DNA from: Diplodia intermedia
Taxonomy: Eukaryota; Ascomycota; Dothideomycetes; Botryosphaeriales; Botryosphaeriaceae
DNA: 64,000 nt
Assembly (NCBI GenBank): GCA_021495925.1
Contig: JAKEKT010000010.1
Coordinates: 372,001-436,000 of the forward strand
Reading direction: 5' to 3'
The translations under genes and the position numbers were made by a program. The stretch's first letter is position 1, and each line of letters starts with the position of its first letter. This document shows, in pieces, positions 22,777 through 34,559 of this stretch. The notes below the pieces were generated by a model. That model did not search any database. It was given only the letters and a program-made list of their open reading frames with translations, and was not told the origin of the DNA.

Positions 22777-23931
22777 CTACCAAGGGTGAGGCTTCCCATT
22801 GTCAGCGAATGCCGCTCGAGGACGCTGGCTTGGGCTTGTGACCACTCACCACGTTCTCCCACGTCCAGAAAGTACCGCTATGCTGGATGCCTTTGCTTTG
22901 TATGACATCGATCATTCCCGCGACAGATACCTCGGGGCTGATTTGGCCAGCGATGGGCCAAGGCAGAGCGATGTTGGACATATCCCTAAAGCAAGTAAGC
23001 CTCACAAAACACTTCTAGGCACCCGCGGGTCTTACGTTGCCACCTCTCCCGGATGAATCGCGAGGATAATCGTGTCATCGTCCTTCCGTTGCAACTCCGC
23101 GGCCATGTGCTTTGGCTATGTGTCAGCAATGGAGGAAAGGGGGGCGATGAAGCGGTTTACCCGGAGCATTTGGTTGAGAGCACACTTTGACGCGGCGTAG
23201 GCGGCAAACCTGGGGTGTGTCAGCCCAGGAATACGGTTAGCAGAGCTCTTGGCAATACCCATCTTCCATCTCGCGGAAGTTGATGGCCGACCCCGAGTCG
23301 CTGGACATGAAGACAATGGTACCAATCGGGATGTTGGTCTGGAGCAGCTTCTGCGCGGTGATGATCGGGCCAATGGTATTGGTGTGGAGGTGGAAGGCAA
23401 ACTCGTCGAACGATCTGGACTGATGATGAGAAACATGCATACGTCTCCAGGGTTACGCGGAGCACCAACAGTTCAGTGGCCCTCTGTGCAAAGCATAGTC
23501 AGTCCATGCCCAGCCGAGCGAGTGGTACAGAGGAGGCATTAGGCTCACATTGGGGTATCTCAAGACACCGGCATTGATTACGACATAGTCTATCTTGAGG
23601 TTGGGGATCGCGGCGAGCTGGTTCACGAAGTTCTGTTCACTGATCAACCAACACTGCTCTCCGACGGCGCGAAAGTGACAAGTCATACTGCGATGCTGGC
23701 TTCCGAGAGAATGTCACAGACAAACATCTGGCAGCGGCCATGGTCGTTTCCCGAGTGGCCCCAAAGCGCAGACGCATGTTCGGCGTACGGCTGCCGCACC
23801 GTCGCAATGATCTTTTCTCCGCGGGCTATCAGCTGGCGGACGAACTCGAGGCCAATGCCTCTGCTGGCGCCCACGACGACCCAGGTGGTGGTCTCCTGGT
23901 CGCAGTAGAGCGCATCGGGGATTTGGTTCAT
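22777..23931 (-). CDS. Short-chain dehydrogenase/reductase, C-factor-like
   Basis: Eight exons (23931-23689, 23632-23549, 23483-23470, 23414-23259, 23209-23161, 23109-23036, 22985-22850, 22791-22777) join to 256 residues with frame kept at every junction. The protein is a classical single-domain SDR: the NAD(P)-binding glycine motif is VVVGASRGIGLEFVRQL, the NAG motif is VVINAGVLRYPN, and the active site has Ser in FMSSDSGS with Y-x3-K in AAYAASKCALNQML. The C-terminus reads SGTFWTWENV and then PHPW. It most resembles the group annotated as C-factor or CsgA-like in fungi; substrate unknown, cytosolic. Two exons are tiny: exon 3 (14 nt) and exon 8 (15 nt). No signal peptide. It is head-to-head with cytochrome c across 926 bp, probably without functional link. 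Confidence 0.88.
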
Positions 23932-24857
23932 GTTGATTGCAGGGCCGACAGAAAGTTTGGCGAGTGCGGCGCGCGTCGGCGGGACACTACCTGCATACTA
24001 GTGGAAAGTGGGCGGTGATAGGCAAGGCCAGCTAGATAGGAAGGGAGTCGTGCGCCAGAAACTGACCGGCTCCAGGGCGGGTGGCCGCTAGGAGCGATTG
24101 TACAGTGACCCGCGGTGGGAAAGGTGGTCTGGCAAAACAGAAGTGAAAATACGATGTCTGTCCCCTCATCGATCTGGCAGCCCGCGGCCAAGGCCGCCCA
24201 AACCGGGCACCCGCAGAGCTGGCGACAGGGAAGCTGCAGTAGCTGTATGTGCATCATCGCCGCCCGTCCAGCTCCCAGCGCCGGGCATTGCGGGCCCAGA
24301 CCTGGAGCACTCGGAACAACAGTCGCTGCCGCAGCGTTGAGCGGGATGATGATAACAATGCCACAGTGCACGTCGTCATGATTCATGGCCGCATACGTCA
24401 GTCGGAGCGTGCGGCTGCGCGTGCGCGGGCCTGGGCGCAGCACCGAAGGCTCGCAGAATCTCGCACATGACCTCAGCGCCGGGTGCCGATGATGCCGCAT
24501 CGCCATCCGGTACCAGAGCCACAGAGCGGTCTTCAAGCCGGCACATGGCTCCTGCCACGCCCCGTTGTGCGAAGAATCGCCGACATTCCAATCAGCCACA
24601 CCGCCACGGGCTTTGCCGCTCGCCCGTGTTCTCCCGACCGACCCTAAAAATCATCTTCGCTGTCATTGGCTGGCCGCACGCGGCTGACCTGGGCTAAAGA
24701 CGATTCTTCCGTCACCAACGACTTTTTCTTCTCCCCTTCTCCTTCCTCAGCGCACTCCATCGATCTCCTCTCTGCGACTCCGACAGATCACGTCGACCTC
24801 CAATCCCTACGCCCTCTTCCTCTCTCCACACGCTACACACCTAAACCTTTAATCAAA
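23932..24857. other. Divergent intergenic, SDR / CYC1
   Basis: Both promoters must lie in this 926 bp. Close to the cytochrome c start there is a pyrimidine-rich leader (about 24718-24760), and two CCAAT-type elements lie 190-270 bp upstream of the ATG. No other gene is seen. Confidence 0.6.
24588..24669. promoter_or_regulatory. CCAAT and inverted ATTGG elements upstream of CYC1
   Basis: CCAATCA occurs at 24588-24594 and the inverted form ATTGG at 24665-24669, 270 and about 190 bp before the cytochrome c start codon. CCAAT is bound by the Hap2/3/5 (CBC) complex, known to control respiratory genes in fungi, so the placement is suggestive. Pentamers of this kind also arise often by chance. Confidence 0.4.
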
Positions 24858-25634
24858 ATGGGTTTCGAGGCCGGTACGCGCGCGACTCTCCCTGTCCCCT
24901 TTCACCCACGGCTCTCAACGCGACGCAACGGTGGTTTCTCCCTGGGTCCGGAGGCAATTGTCACACCTGGCGACGGATATACGGGCTGGTGCTGGCCACC
25001 CTGAAGTCCCTTGACTGGGCGCGCGGCTTTGCGCCTCCGTCTCGCCGGTTGACCGCTTCCGCGATTGAGACCTCCGTCTGCGACGCGTCGGGGCGCAGTC
25101 CAATTCTCAAAGACAACCCAATCGCATCGACTGGCCAGCCGCTAACAGTTTGCCACAGGTGATGCTAAGAAGGGTGCCAACCTCTTCAAGGTACGTTGCC
25201 GCTGAGAGGGCTCTCCGGGAAACCGGTTTTGCTAGCGTGCGCTTGAGCTCGTCCTAACAATCTTCACAGACCCGTTGCGCCCAGTGCCACACCCTGAAGG
25301 CCGACGAGGGCAACAAGGTCGGCCCCAAGCTCCACGGTCTCTTCGGTCGCAAGTCCGGTCAGGTCGACGGCTTCTCCTACACCGACGCCAACAAGCAGAA
25401 GGGTGTCACGTGGGATGAGAACTCTCTGGTATGTTTCCAACCGTGTGCTGGAAGACGCTGCACCAGCTTGCAGCACCGGCGTCGCGCGAGCTCCTGTCTG
25501 ACAGCTTCGTACAGTTCGACTACCTCGAGAACCCCAAGAAGTACATCCCGGGTACCAAGATGGCCTTCGGCGGTCTCAAGAAGCCCAAGGACCGCAACGA
25601 CCTGATCACCTTCCTCAAGGACGAGACCTCATAA
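24858..25634 (+). CDS. CYC1: Cytochrome c
   Basis: Four exons (24858-24873, 25159-25190, 25270-25428, 25515-25634) encode 108 residues, the standard size. Cytochrome c carries electrons from complex III to complex IV in the mitochondrial intermembrane space. The haem attachment site CAQCH is in exon 3, followed by KVGPKLHGLFGRKSGQ and GFSYTDANKQKGVTW; the axial methionine is in GTKMAFGGLKK of exon 4, and the C-terminal helix ends DLITFLKDETS. Exon 1 has only five full codons (MGFEA) before a first intron of 285 nt, by far the longest in this gene. No cleavable presequence, as normal for cytochrome c, which is imported as apoprotein and given haem by haem lyase. Confidence 0.97.
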
Positions 25635-26827
25635 ATGACCTAACCTACGATACCTCCACGACTTCTACCTTCTCCGCTTCCCCTCTTATCATGTACCATC
25701 AAGACTTAGACGTACTATAGGCGGGTTTCGTTGGTGGTGTTCCTCCTTTGTGCTTGTATAATACATTGGCTTTGCGTATGCTAGACATAGACCGTTTTAA
25801 CAGTGGGTCAAGGTCCGGCGATACCAACAAATGATTCATTCTCCACTTCCGACTTCGGGCTCCCCATCAGCAACTTGAACACCTGCTGTGCTGATCTGTT
25901 TACACATTCGCGATTTGTCTTTAGGGCTGACACACGTCACTCGTTTGCAATGCGCACGCACTAAACTTTTTTCCATCTGCACAGGGGGCACGTCATACCG
26001 CACCAGTTGGCTCGGGACGAAGCGAGAGAACTTGAACTGAACGCCGACCATCCAGCTTCCACTGAAACCCGTCGGTCGGCGAACACTGAAGGTGCCGGAT
26101 CGGAGCGACGCACTCACTACGCTTGCGGCACCAAGGCTCAGCTACAAACGCTCACCCCCTGTGGGCGTTGGCGGCCCAATGCTTCCCAGCTTGTTCCGTC
26201 CTCCGCGCTGTTCTCGGGCGGAGCCGCTCCGCCTTCAACGGGCCGATCAGACGCGCAGCTTTTGGCAAACGCTCACAGTTCCGCTACCGCTGACAGACTT
26301 CGTCGCAGGCCTCGCTGTATGGGCAATTGCAATCGCGCTGACGTGGCTTTCTCGTTCGTTTCATTGATGCGGCGTAGAGCACAGTGACGTGCGGTAGTTG
26401 AGTGTTGGGGTCCTGAGGATGTCACGCCACCGGCGCTGACAACCAGAAGAAGCACGCGTTGGCGGAAAAGTGCGCCAAAGCTCCCGGAGATCCCGTCTGT
26501 GCCCCCCGTCTGCGCTGGCATGAGCCGGAAGTGACTGCAGAAATCTTGAGGGCCACAGCATGCGCGCGTGTGTGAAAGCACAGTAGAACTTCATATACTC
26601 GTTCTCTCATGCTGTTTCGCGCTTGGGTATCTAATCGCCGGGCATATTCCGCATGTCTGGCCTCCTGATCCTCTCCGTTGTCCATTCCTGAAGCTCTCCC
26701 ATGCCCATTGTGTTGTGTGACGCGTTGCCCGAGCCGCGCGATGAGATGACGGGGCCCCAAATATGTTCGCTCACGCGAAGTACTTCCAATGGTAGTGACG
26801 TATCTCGCTTCCAGAATGCTGGCATCG
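25635..26827. other. Convergent intergenic, 1.2 kb
   Basis: This region is the tail of cytochrome c and the tail of the small minus-strand gene. Frames here lack domain-like sequence. Nothing else is seen. Confidence 0.6.
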
Positions 26828-27498
26828 TCATGCCGGCGTGCCCGACCTGCTCTTTCGCGACGCAGGGCTGTTGCTCTCCCTATCCCTCTTGTTGCTGCCG
26901 CTCGCTGACCGCGAGCCGGACGGCTGCTGCTGTTGTGTCGGGAGAGGGGGCGTCGCGTCTTCCCACTCGGGATCCGAGTCGTCGCTGTCGAAACCGGCGA
27001 CAATCTTCTCGAAATGAAGGCGAGTCTGAGGCAGAGACTATTGCGAATAGAAGAGCAGATGTCGTTAGCAACCGCGGCTGAAAGCTTGCACGAGCAGTAT
27101 GTACGGCACGAGATGGCAGCGAGTGCTTCCACTCGTCCGCGCACAGCTACTCTTCAGCCTTTTGCCATCCCTCACACCCTCCCTTGGTCCTAGCCTCGAC
27201 ATTGAAGCAAAAATAAAAGAGAAGGGGAGAGATAGCATACCTCGTTCCGCGCGACAGAGTGCCAGATCAGCATCTCGTTGCTTTCCAGTATCCGCGCCGC
27301 GTTGTACCGCCGCTCGCGCTCCTCGAAGGTCTCGTCGCGTGCCAGCGCCGCGCGTTGGTGGTGTTGTTGCCTCACATTGCTTATGCCGCTGCCGCGGTGG
27401 GGCGCCGCTGCGCTGTGGATGTGGGCGGGTCGGTTGCGTGCCTGTCGGTCTTGCTGAAGTGGGGTGTATGGCTGGTGGTGGTGATGAGAGGAAGACAT
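26828..27498 (-). CDS. Small conserved fungal protein, unknown function
   Basis: Two exons (27498-27241 and 27037-26828) with a 203-nt intron give 155 residues. The N-terminus is His/Gln-rich (a run of four His after MSSS). A charged helical segment follows: TFEERERRYNAARILESNEMLIW leads into ARNESLPQTRLHFEKIVAGF across the splice junction. After it comes an acidic patch (DSDDSDPEWED) and a basic, Ser/Arg-rich tail with repeated Lys/Arg. The joined sequence around the intron (NESLPQTRLHFEKIVAGFD) resembles a short family I recall from other filamentous ascomycetes that has no assigned role. Composition suggests a nuclear, partly disordered protein. The splice choice rests on that remembered similarity plus frame. 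Confidence 0.6.
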
Positions 27499-28053
27499 GG
27501 CGATCGTGCCAGAGCGTTATCCTCGACGGTTGGTATGGAGAAAGACCAGCGGCGTGAGGAAAGAAAAAGCGGAATCGTCTCCGGGGAGGGCCACAGTGCT
27601 AAGACAGAGGGGTGCTTGTGGCTCGAAGAGCTGGATGGTGACGTAGCGTCTAGGCGAGGCGAGCGGGGAACTTATGCGAGAGCAGTTGGTAAAAAGTGAC
27701 AAGTCGGCTACTGCATGTATGACTGTCGAGTGTGACCGTCTCAAATGCTGTGTTCGCGTCAGCCCGTTGACAGCTTCGGGTGGGACAGCGGAGCCAAAAA
27801 TGCAGTCTCGGACAACTAGCCCAGTGTCGATGATGGGGCTGGCATCAGCGAGTCCGCGCCTCGGTTGGATGCTGCACATTTCCGCCCCGCGGGCGGTCCC
27901 GTGCCGGATGCTGATCAATTCTCGCCCTCTCTGACTGAGTTACGCATTCAGGGACTCGAGCAAATGGCCAAAAGGTAGGTAATCATCATTTCATTGGATT
28001 CTATCAATCATTGGTCATGCTTTTGATCCCCCCCTCTAACCATGGGTATACAT
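27499..28053. other. Intergenic, 555 bp
   Basis: This stretch contains the promoter of the small minus-strand gene and the 3' UTR of the aldo-keto reductase gene. Nothing else is seen. Confidence 0.6.
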
Positions 28054-29225
28054 CTACAGGTTGGCAAGAGGGTCGTAGCCCTCCGGCTCAGACTTGTCGG
28101 GGAACCTAAGGTTGACCCCAAAGGCGGGATAAATGAATCTGGTGACGCCCTTGACCTTGTGGATTTTCTCCAGAGCTTCCAGATCCTCCGAGCTGAGCTT
28201 GACTATGTTCTTGTTCTCATCTATCCGGGAGGGGGTGACCGACTTAGCGAGGACGGAGCTGCCACGCGCAACTGAAAAAAAATCCGTCAGTTTACTGTCT
28301 CATTGGTGGAAAAAGCTATCCCGCCTCGGAATCAAACTCACCGTGGTAGCTCAGCAGAATGTTGCCAGGACCGACATTGTACTTCTTGGCAAGCTCTTGG
28401 ACACCTTCCTCCTTGAACATGGGGCTGCCAGTGCTGCCGAAGGGGCTGTAGGCGGTAATGTGGATGCCCTTGGACTTGCAGAAGTCAACGATCTCCTGCT
28501 GCGGCAGATACGGGTGGTTCTCGATCTGGTTGGCAGCGGGGGTGATCTTAGCCTCCTTGAGGAGAGCCTCAAGGAAGGGGACGGAGAAGTTCGCAACGCC
28601 AATGGCCTTGGCCTTCCCCTTCGCTGGCAGCTCCTCGAGCTGCTTCCAGGTCTGAATGAACGACCACGACTTGTCCAGATCACGGGAGCCATCGGGAAGT
28701 TTGGGAATGGTGGGGTGGTTGCCTACGCCACTCGTCAGTTTGAGAACTGCCTGGAAAGCTTGTTGCGCTGCATACCCTTGGGGTTCATAGGCACTGGCCA
28801 GTCTGTGGTTCGTTCAATTAGCTTCGGCATTCACAGGTAAGAAGTAGTGGGCGGGCAGGAGGAGACACCGCCGTCGGCTACATGACTGAGGAATACTCAC
28901 GCATCAGGTAGAGGTCGACGTAGTCCAGACCCAGGCGCCTCAAACTCTCATCGAGGTTCTCCTCAACGCGCGAGTGGAAGGTGCACCACAGCTTGGTGGT
29001 GACGAAGATATCCTCGCGCTTCACAATGCCGGCGTCGAAGGCCTCCTTAAAGGCCTCGCCGACCTCACCCTCATTGCCGTACATGTAGGCGCAGTCAATG
29101 TGACGGTAGCCCGACTTCAGGGCGTGAAGGACGGCAGCCTTGACCTGGCCAGGCTCGGACTGCCAGGTGCCTAGGCCAAGGGCGGGGATGGTGGCGCCGG
29201 TGTTGAGGGGGAGAGGAATGCTCAT
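28054..29225 (-). CDS. Aldo-keto reductase, NADPH-dependent aldehyde/glucuronate/glycerol type
   Basis: Four exons (29225-28901, 28802-28776, 28722-28342, 28271-28054) give 316 residues from the ATG at 29225; an in-frame ATG at 29294 would add 23 residues. The fold is a (beta/alpha)8 barrel using NADPH. The catalytic tetrad is visible as Asp44 (YRHIDCA), Tyr49 (YMYG), Lys78 (TTKLW) and His109 (LMHWP). The cofactor region near the end includes ARGSSVLAKSVTPSRI. It resembles the fungal GCY1/GLD group of aldehyde and glycerol reductases. It is head-to-head with myo-inositol oxygenase, whose product is D-glucuronate; the AKR fold is the known type for reducing uronates to aldonates, so glucuronate reductase is a plausible role (inference). 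Exon 2 is only 27 nt. Confidence 0.92.
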
Positions 29226-30364
29226 GGTGGGCTTGGGATCGAGGATGCTGGAGGGAGTAGACTTGAGGATGAAGTTGCAGAGAGAAGGGTTCATGGCAGA
29301 AACGATGGCGTGCGCGCTGTTTTTACTGCTCAGGGCGCGAAGTCAACAGCTGTCGCGCCGCTCACCCCACCCCACCTCCCCGCGCAAACCAATACAGTCA
29401 AACGCCGATGACGCCACAGCCCTGGTTCCCCGGCGTCGGCCATCGGTGTTTTTGTCGGCGAGCCCGGCACGTGCGCACGTCCGGGGATCAAGTAGCCGCA
29501 ACGGCAGCAGCGCGGGGAGGCTTTACCTAGGGCAAAGTGCCGTTGTGGGAGAGGAAGAGGTCAGTTCCGGCGCGGCTAGCCCGAAGCTTTTGGCAGCGCA
29601 GTCAGGTCCCCCGCGGCCTGCCGCTGAGGCTCGCGCCCGTGCGCCAGTAGTCGTTCTCGACTGCGCTGAGCCAGACGCCGTTGCCGGCTTTGAGGCGTGC
29701 GTGCGTGCGGACACAGGCAGGCAGGCCGAAGCGGCTTCCTTCCTTCTCTCGACGCTCGCAGTTTCTCGGGACCTTCCTCACGTGGGTGGCGATGGGTAAT
29801 CGAGGCCTTCCAGAAGGCTGTTGTGCCAAGCACGATCTCCGGGGCAGGCGCGCCCAGTTTCTCCGCGCTAGCGAAAAGTGGTTTCCGAAGCGCTCCTTCC
29901 CCGCTGACATCAACAGCTTGCCTTTTTCAGCCGGTGTAACCTGATGCTCAGGCCTGCCGGGGCAAACCTGCCTTCGCGGCTCCCGGGGCGGAGCTGCAGA
30001 CCGCTGTCGCTGTGGAGAGGGCGAGATGAGCCTACCACAGCGCGAGCATTTCTCCTGCCGTCAGATTGTGGGGAGTGCAGTTCTGCGGAGAGGGCTGCTG
30101 GGAACTAAGTTTCCAGCATGCCTCTCGTCATGGATTCCGGGGACGCCCTGGCCCAGGCCCTCCGCGCTTTGCCATTGCCTGTTCTGTGTGTCTGAGCAAA
30201 GTACCTTGGTGTAGTTTGATATTTAACCACACCACGTCCGCACAACTCCATCCTTCTGCCATCATCCGCCAAGTCCTCTCCTCACTATCTTTCCAGCCAG
30301 TCTCCTCTTTACTTTGCAATTCCCAGAGATACCCACTGCTCTTGCAGCACGCACTACCTTCACC
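29226..30364. other. Divergent intergenic, AKR / MIOX
   Basis: This 1.14 kb shared upstream region separates the aldo-keto reductase and inositol oxygenase genes. The MIOX side is pyrimidine-rich just before the ATG. If the two genes are co-regulated, shared operators should be here; I found no convincing dyad by eye. Confidence 0.55.
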
Positions 30365-31404
30365 ATGGCCCCCATCGCTCTCGAGAACAACGCCACTGCG
30401 CCCGTCCCCACCAAGGACTCGATCCACAAGGCGCGTGATGGCCAGGCTCTTGAGGAGCTCTCCGACGACATCGACGCCGTCAACGTCCTCCGCGACGCCA
30501 TGAAGAAGGAGGGCTATACCGACGAGGAGGCCGACATCTACTCCAAGTCCAAATTCGATGCCGAGAAGGACAAGACCAAGTTCCGCCAGTATGAGGAGGC
30601 TTGCGACCGCGTCAAGAACTTCTACCGCGAGCAGCACGAGAAGCAGACCGTTGCCTACAACATCAAGGCCCGTAACGACTTCCGCTCCAAGACCCGCGCT
30701 GAGATGACTGTCTGGGATGCCATCGAGAAGCTCAACACCCTCATCGACGAGTCTGACCCCGACACTTCGCTCTCCCAGATCGAGCACCTTCTCCAGACTG
30801 CTGAGGCTATCCGCCGCGACGGCAAGCCTCGCTGGATGCAGCTTGTTGGTCTGATTCACGACCTTGGCAAGCTTCTTTTCTTCTTCGACGCCCGGGGCCA
30901 GTGGGATGTCGTCGGTGACACTTTCCCTGTTGGCTGCGATTTTGACAAGCGCATCATCTACCCCGATACCTTCAAGGGCAACCCTGACTATGGCCACGAG
31001 ATCTACGGTGATGAGTACGGCATCTACACTCCTGGCTGCGGTCTTGACAACGTCATGCTATCCTGGGGCCACGACGAGTACCTCTACCACATTGCCAAGG
31101 AGCAGTCCACCATTCCCGACGAAGGTCTCGCTATGATCCGCTATCACTCCTTCTACCCATGGCACAAGGAGGGTGCGTACCAGTGGATGATGAACGAGAA
31201 GGACAAGAAGATGCTTGAGGCCGTCAAGGCTTTCAACCCTTACGACCTCTACTCCAAGAGCGACGACATGCCCAAGGCCGAGGAGCTCAAGGTATGTTCC
31301 ATTGCTTCTTGGAATTTCCTGTGGCAGACACTAACGGACACTCACAGGACTACTACCAGGAGCTCATTGATGAGTACTTCCCCAACAAGGTCGTCAAGTG
31401 GTAG
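30365..31404 (+). CDS. MIOX: myo-Inositol oxygenase
   Basis: Two exons (30365-31291 and 31348-31404) give 327 residues. The enzyme uses a di-iron centre and O2 to cleave myo-inositol to D-glucuronate, the first step of oxidative inositol breakdown. The HD-domain-like iron ligands are visible in QLVGLIHDLGK (His-Asp), in MLSWGHDEYLYH and in MIRYHSFYPWH, and the conserved GNPDYGHEIYGDEYGIYTPGCGLDNV block lies between them. The N-terminal 60 residues are more variable. The last exon carries only DYYQELIDEYFPNKVVKW, the conserved C-terminus. No signal or membrane segment, so cytosolic. The surrounding oxidoreductases at 28-38.4 kb form a likely inositol/glucuronate catabolic neighbourhood. Confidence 0.97.
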
Positions 31405-33158
31405 ATGCGATGCATTAGAAATTCTGATATACGACCATGACGGCACTTGAGCGAATCATTTTTACTGTTTTCTGGCGTTTTGGAACAAATCAATAGTCAT
31501 ACCACCCGCTGCAAGAAAAAAAATCAGCAGCTAATTGTGATAGAGTTATACAATCAACAAAATAGGCGCCACAGTGCGACTATTCCCTTCGAGTCTTTGG
31601 TAGTTTTGGCCGTGCATGTTTATGATGAAGGCTTTGATTGTCTAAATACTCACTGTGTGACGACCTCAAACCCTGAGCGAAACACTGCAAGCCATTGGCA
31701 TTTGCACTCATGCTGCTTTTCAGTCATTACTCCTTGGCGGACATCAGCTCCCATACATGGCTCCTGTCAACGCCAGCCGTAGGTTCTCTCCCTTCCCATT
31801 GCGTATCAGGCACCTGAGCCCGCCTTCTTATTAAAACACATTTTAAGCCCGCTTGTGTGTCTACATGCAACCGCTTTGTCATTTTCGTTCTACAATGTGC
31901 CTCAAAGCACCCGGAATCCGCACTCCGCACTGCAGCAGTAAGCGCATAACGGAGAAATTTCTGTTGTGCCACGCAAAGCTTCGCGTCTTCACATGTATGG
32001 GTGGGTGATATGTGCGCCTCCGCGTGCATGATTAACTATATCGCAAACCATCATCCGCAGAGCCGTGGGCGAGCAGTGGTCGTCGTTCCCTTTTCCCCAG
32101 TTTCCCCACCGCAACAAGCAGCCGCAGCCCCACCTCACATGCCAATCTCTGAACAGAGAAGAAACGGCCCACCTTAGATTACGCAGGCAGTGTCTCTCCC
32201 CCTGTACAGTTACGTCAGTAAGCATTGGTTCTCCAAGCCTTGATGCAAAAATACAACCATCTTCTTCGACCCTTTGCCACCACCACCATCACCAAGGTTC
32301 GCCACCAAGGCTCAGAAAACGTGCATCGTGAATACTTCGGATGTTCCGAGAATTCGCCCATTCTCCACAGCATCTAGGGTCAGAGCCTGTCTCTACCCTT
32401 GGGGGCCTGACTCGGACACACACAAAGGTGTACAGTGGCCAAGCGGAATCGAGATCCCGATGGTGACGGATCGCGCTTGCACAAGCCAAGACCGATGTTG
32501 TGGACTGTCGTCCAATCAATCTTCTTCGCTTTCGAATGCCGGCCTCGCAGGGCCCATGTGCCGAAAGAACTTTGCGACCAGTTGGTGTGAACTGTGTATC
32601 GGTCTGGAAGGGTTAATGCAAGACATCGTCGGGTTGATGGTTTGCGGTTGGGTGTAAGTGGAGTGGGCGAAGACTACCATTTCTAAGGTCTAGATTAGCG
32701 CGCCTTCTCTACATTCGAGAAGAGCAACCAGGACGGAACGAGACGAAAGCGGGAAGAACGATCGAACGGCAGAGTTAGCGCCTTGAGGACTGCCGTGGCC
32801 TCTCGGAAAAGATTGCTTGATGAGGAAGCGGAGAGGGTCATCCCACGAGATCTGTCTTCCTGCTCCCTAACAAGACTTACCCCGGATTTCGGGGATACGG
32901 AGAAGACAGAAGCGAGAGGAGTGGCTTCATTGCCGACACGTGATAGCGCGCTTGCCTTGAGACACGTCCGATGCAGGACATCAAGGTAGGAGGAACGAAA
33001 ACGCAACCGGCAATGTCCGGTCGGTGATTGGCTGAAGACTCATATGAGATGACGAAAATTAAGATGAGAATTATCTGTCCAACTTCAAACTCTTAATGCT
33101 GATCGGTTCCTCCGCTTCATGCTCTCTTTTCTACTAGGTATCTTTTTGTACTCTGCTC
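31405..33158. other. Convergent intergenic, 1.75 kb
   Basis: This region contains the 3' ends of MIOX and the KduD-like SDR gene. Several short frames exist but none has a conserved motif. It is one of the larger gene-free gaps inside the metabolic cluster. Confidence 0.55.
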
Positions 33159-34019
33159 TTACCTACCCATCCAGCCGCCATCCACAGTCAACACCTCGCC
33201 GCCCACGTATCCTGCCGCCCTTGAGGCCAGGAACACTACGGCACCTTTGAAATCCTCAGGGCTTCCCCAACGGCCCGCCGGAATGCGCGCCAAAATGCTA
33301 TCGGCTCGGTTCTTGTCATTGATCAGCGCCGTGTTCATCTCGGTCGCAATGTATCCCGGAGCAATGGCGTTGACCGCAATGCCCTTGCTCGACCACTCGT
33401 TGCTCAGCGCCTTGGTCAGCTGCGCCACGCCTCCTTTGCTGGCCGCGTAGGCCGGTACGGTGATGCCGCCCTGGAAGGAAAGAAGCGAAGCAACGTTGAT
33501 GATGGCGCCGCGGCGGCCTGTCGAGTCGGGGTCGCGGGCGAGCATGTGGGCGCCAACGTCACGGCAGAGGGTGAAGACGGTGCGGAGGTTGACTTGCAGC
33601 ACCGCGTCCCAGTCCTCGTCCGGGAACTGGTGCGCCGGGTGCCGCTTCTGGATGCCGGCGCAGTTGAGCAGAATGTCGATCTTATGGCCGTCGCCGGTGA
33701 CCTTGGGAACTACTTCTGAGACGGACTTCGGATCGCTCAGGTCCGCGGTGTATATGGTGGCTTTCCGGCCCATGGACTCGATCTGAGACTTGGTTGCGGT
33801 GTTGGAGGTGTCGCGCTGGAACATGTCAGTTGCTAAGCTTCAGCTTGAAGCCAACCCAGGTCTCAGCTAGCTATCGCAAGCTCAACATACCTGGACTAGA
33901 ATGAGGTCGGCGCCAGCTTCAGCCAATGCTACGGCCATCGCCTGGCCAATGCCCCGGGTGCCGCCCGTGACGAGCGCCGTCTGACCCTCGAGGGAAAAGA
34001 GCTTCTGGACGGAAGTCAT
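33159..34019 (-). CDS. Short-chain dehydrogenase, KduD / 5-keto-gluconate reductase-like
   Basis: Two exons (34019-33891 and 33815-33159) give 261 residues. It is a classical SDR: the glycine motif is ALVTGGTRGIGQAMA, NAG-type motif LLNCAGIQKRHPA, catalytic Ser in NVASLLSFQGG and Y-x3-K in PAYAASKGGVAQL. The segment VNAIAPGYIATEMNTAL and the end RIPAGRWGSPEDFKG...VDGGWMGR follow bacterial KduD (2-keto-3-deoxygluconate 5-dehydrogenase) very closely. In fungi similar SDRs reduce 5-keto-D-gluconate to D-gluconate in D-glucuronate breakdown, which would fit its neighbours. It is head-to-head, 540 bp apart, with a zinc alcohol dehydrogenase that could supply its substrate. Exact substrate is inference; sugar-acid class is well supported. 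Confidence 0.92.
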
Positions 34020-34559
34020 GGTGGAAGATGGAGAAGGGGAGGTTGGGGGGAAAGCTGCGGAGGAAAGTTGGGGAGAAAGTTGCTGGTGAAGCTTGCCTAG
34101 GCGTTGCTGGGCCATGCGGACAATATGAAGAATTCGGGCAAGCTCAGATGAAAAGGCCCGGGTATCGGAGAAGGGTTGCCATGGTTATGTGCTGCAAGGA
34201 AGCTTGCTGACTTGCTCCAGAGCGTGGCATGACGCGCGGGGCAGTCGAAGCCCGCGCGGGGCAGGCAGCGCGGGGCCCTCGGCCTTTGAGTCAGTAGCCG
34301 ACGCGCTTGCTCTGCCGTGATTGGCGCGCTACCCCGGTCAGCCCGGGAGAGCTCGCTGGGTCCAATGGGTATAGCTTTCCGTTCGCCGCAACTTCCCCGC
34401 GGCTCGAGGCCGCAATTGCTCTGAGATATATCCTGCGCTCGTCCGACACCCTCCAAGCTCCACATTTACCTTCCTCTGCACAGTTGCCTTCCACTCAGCT
34501 TCTCCAGCTTCAATTGCTCTCTCTGCTCCTCAAAAGGCTAGCTGTACACATCGCCCACA
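34020..34559. promoter_or_regulatory. Bidirectional promoter region, SDR / zinc dehydrogenase
   Basis: This 540 bp divergent spacer separates two oxidoreductases proposed to act in one pathway. It is moderately GC-rich, with a pyrimidine-rich stretch just before the plus-strand ATG. Compact divergent spacing favours shared control. No specific operator was identified. Confidence 0.5.
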
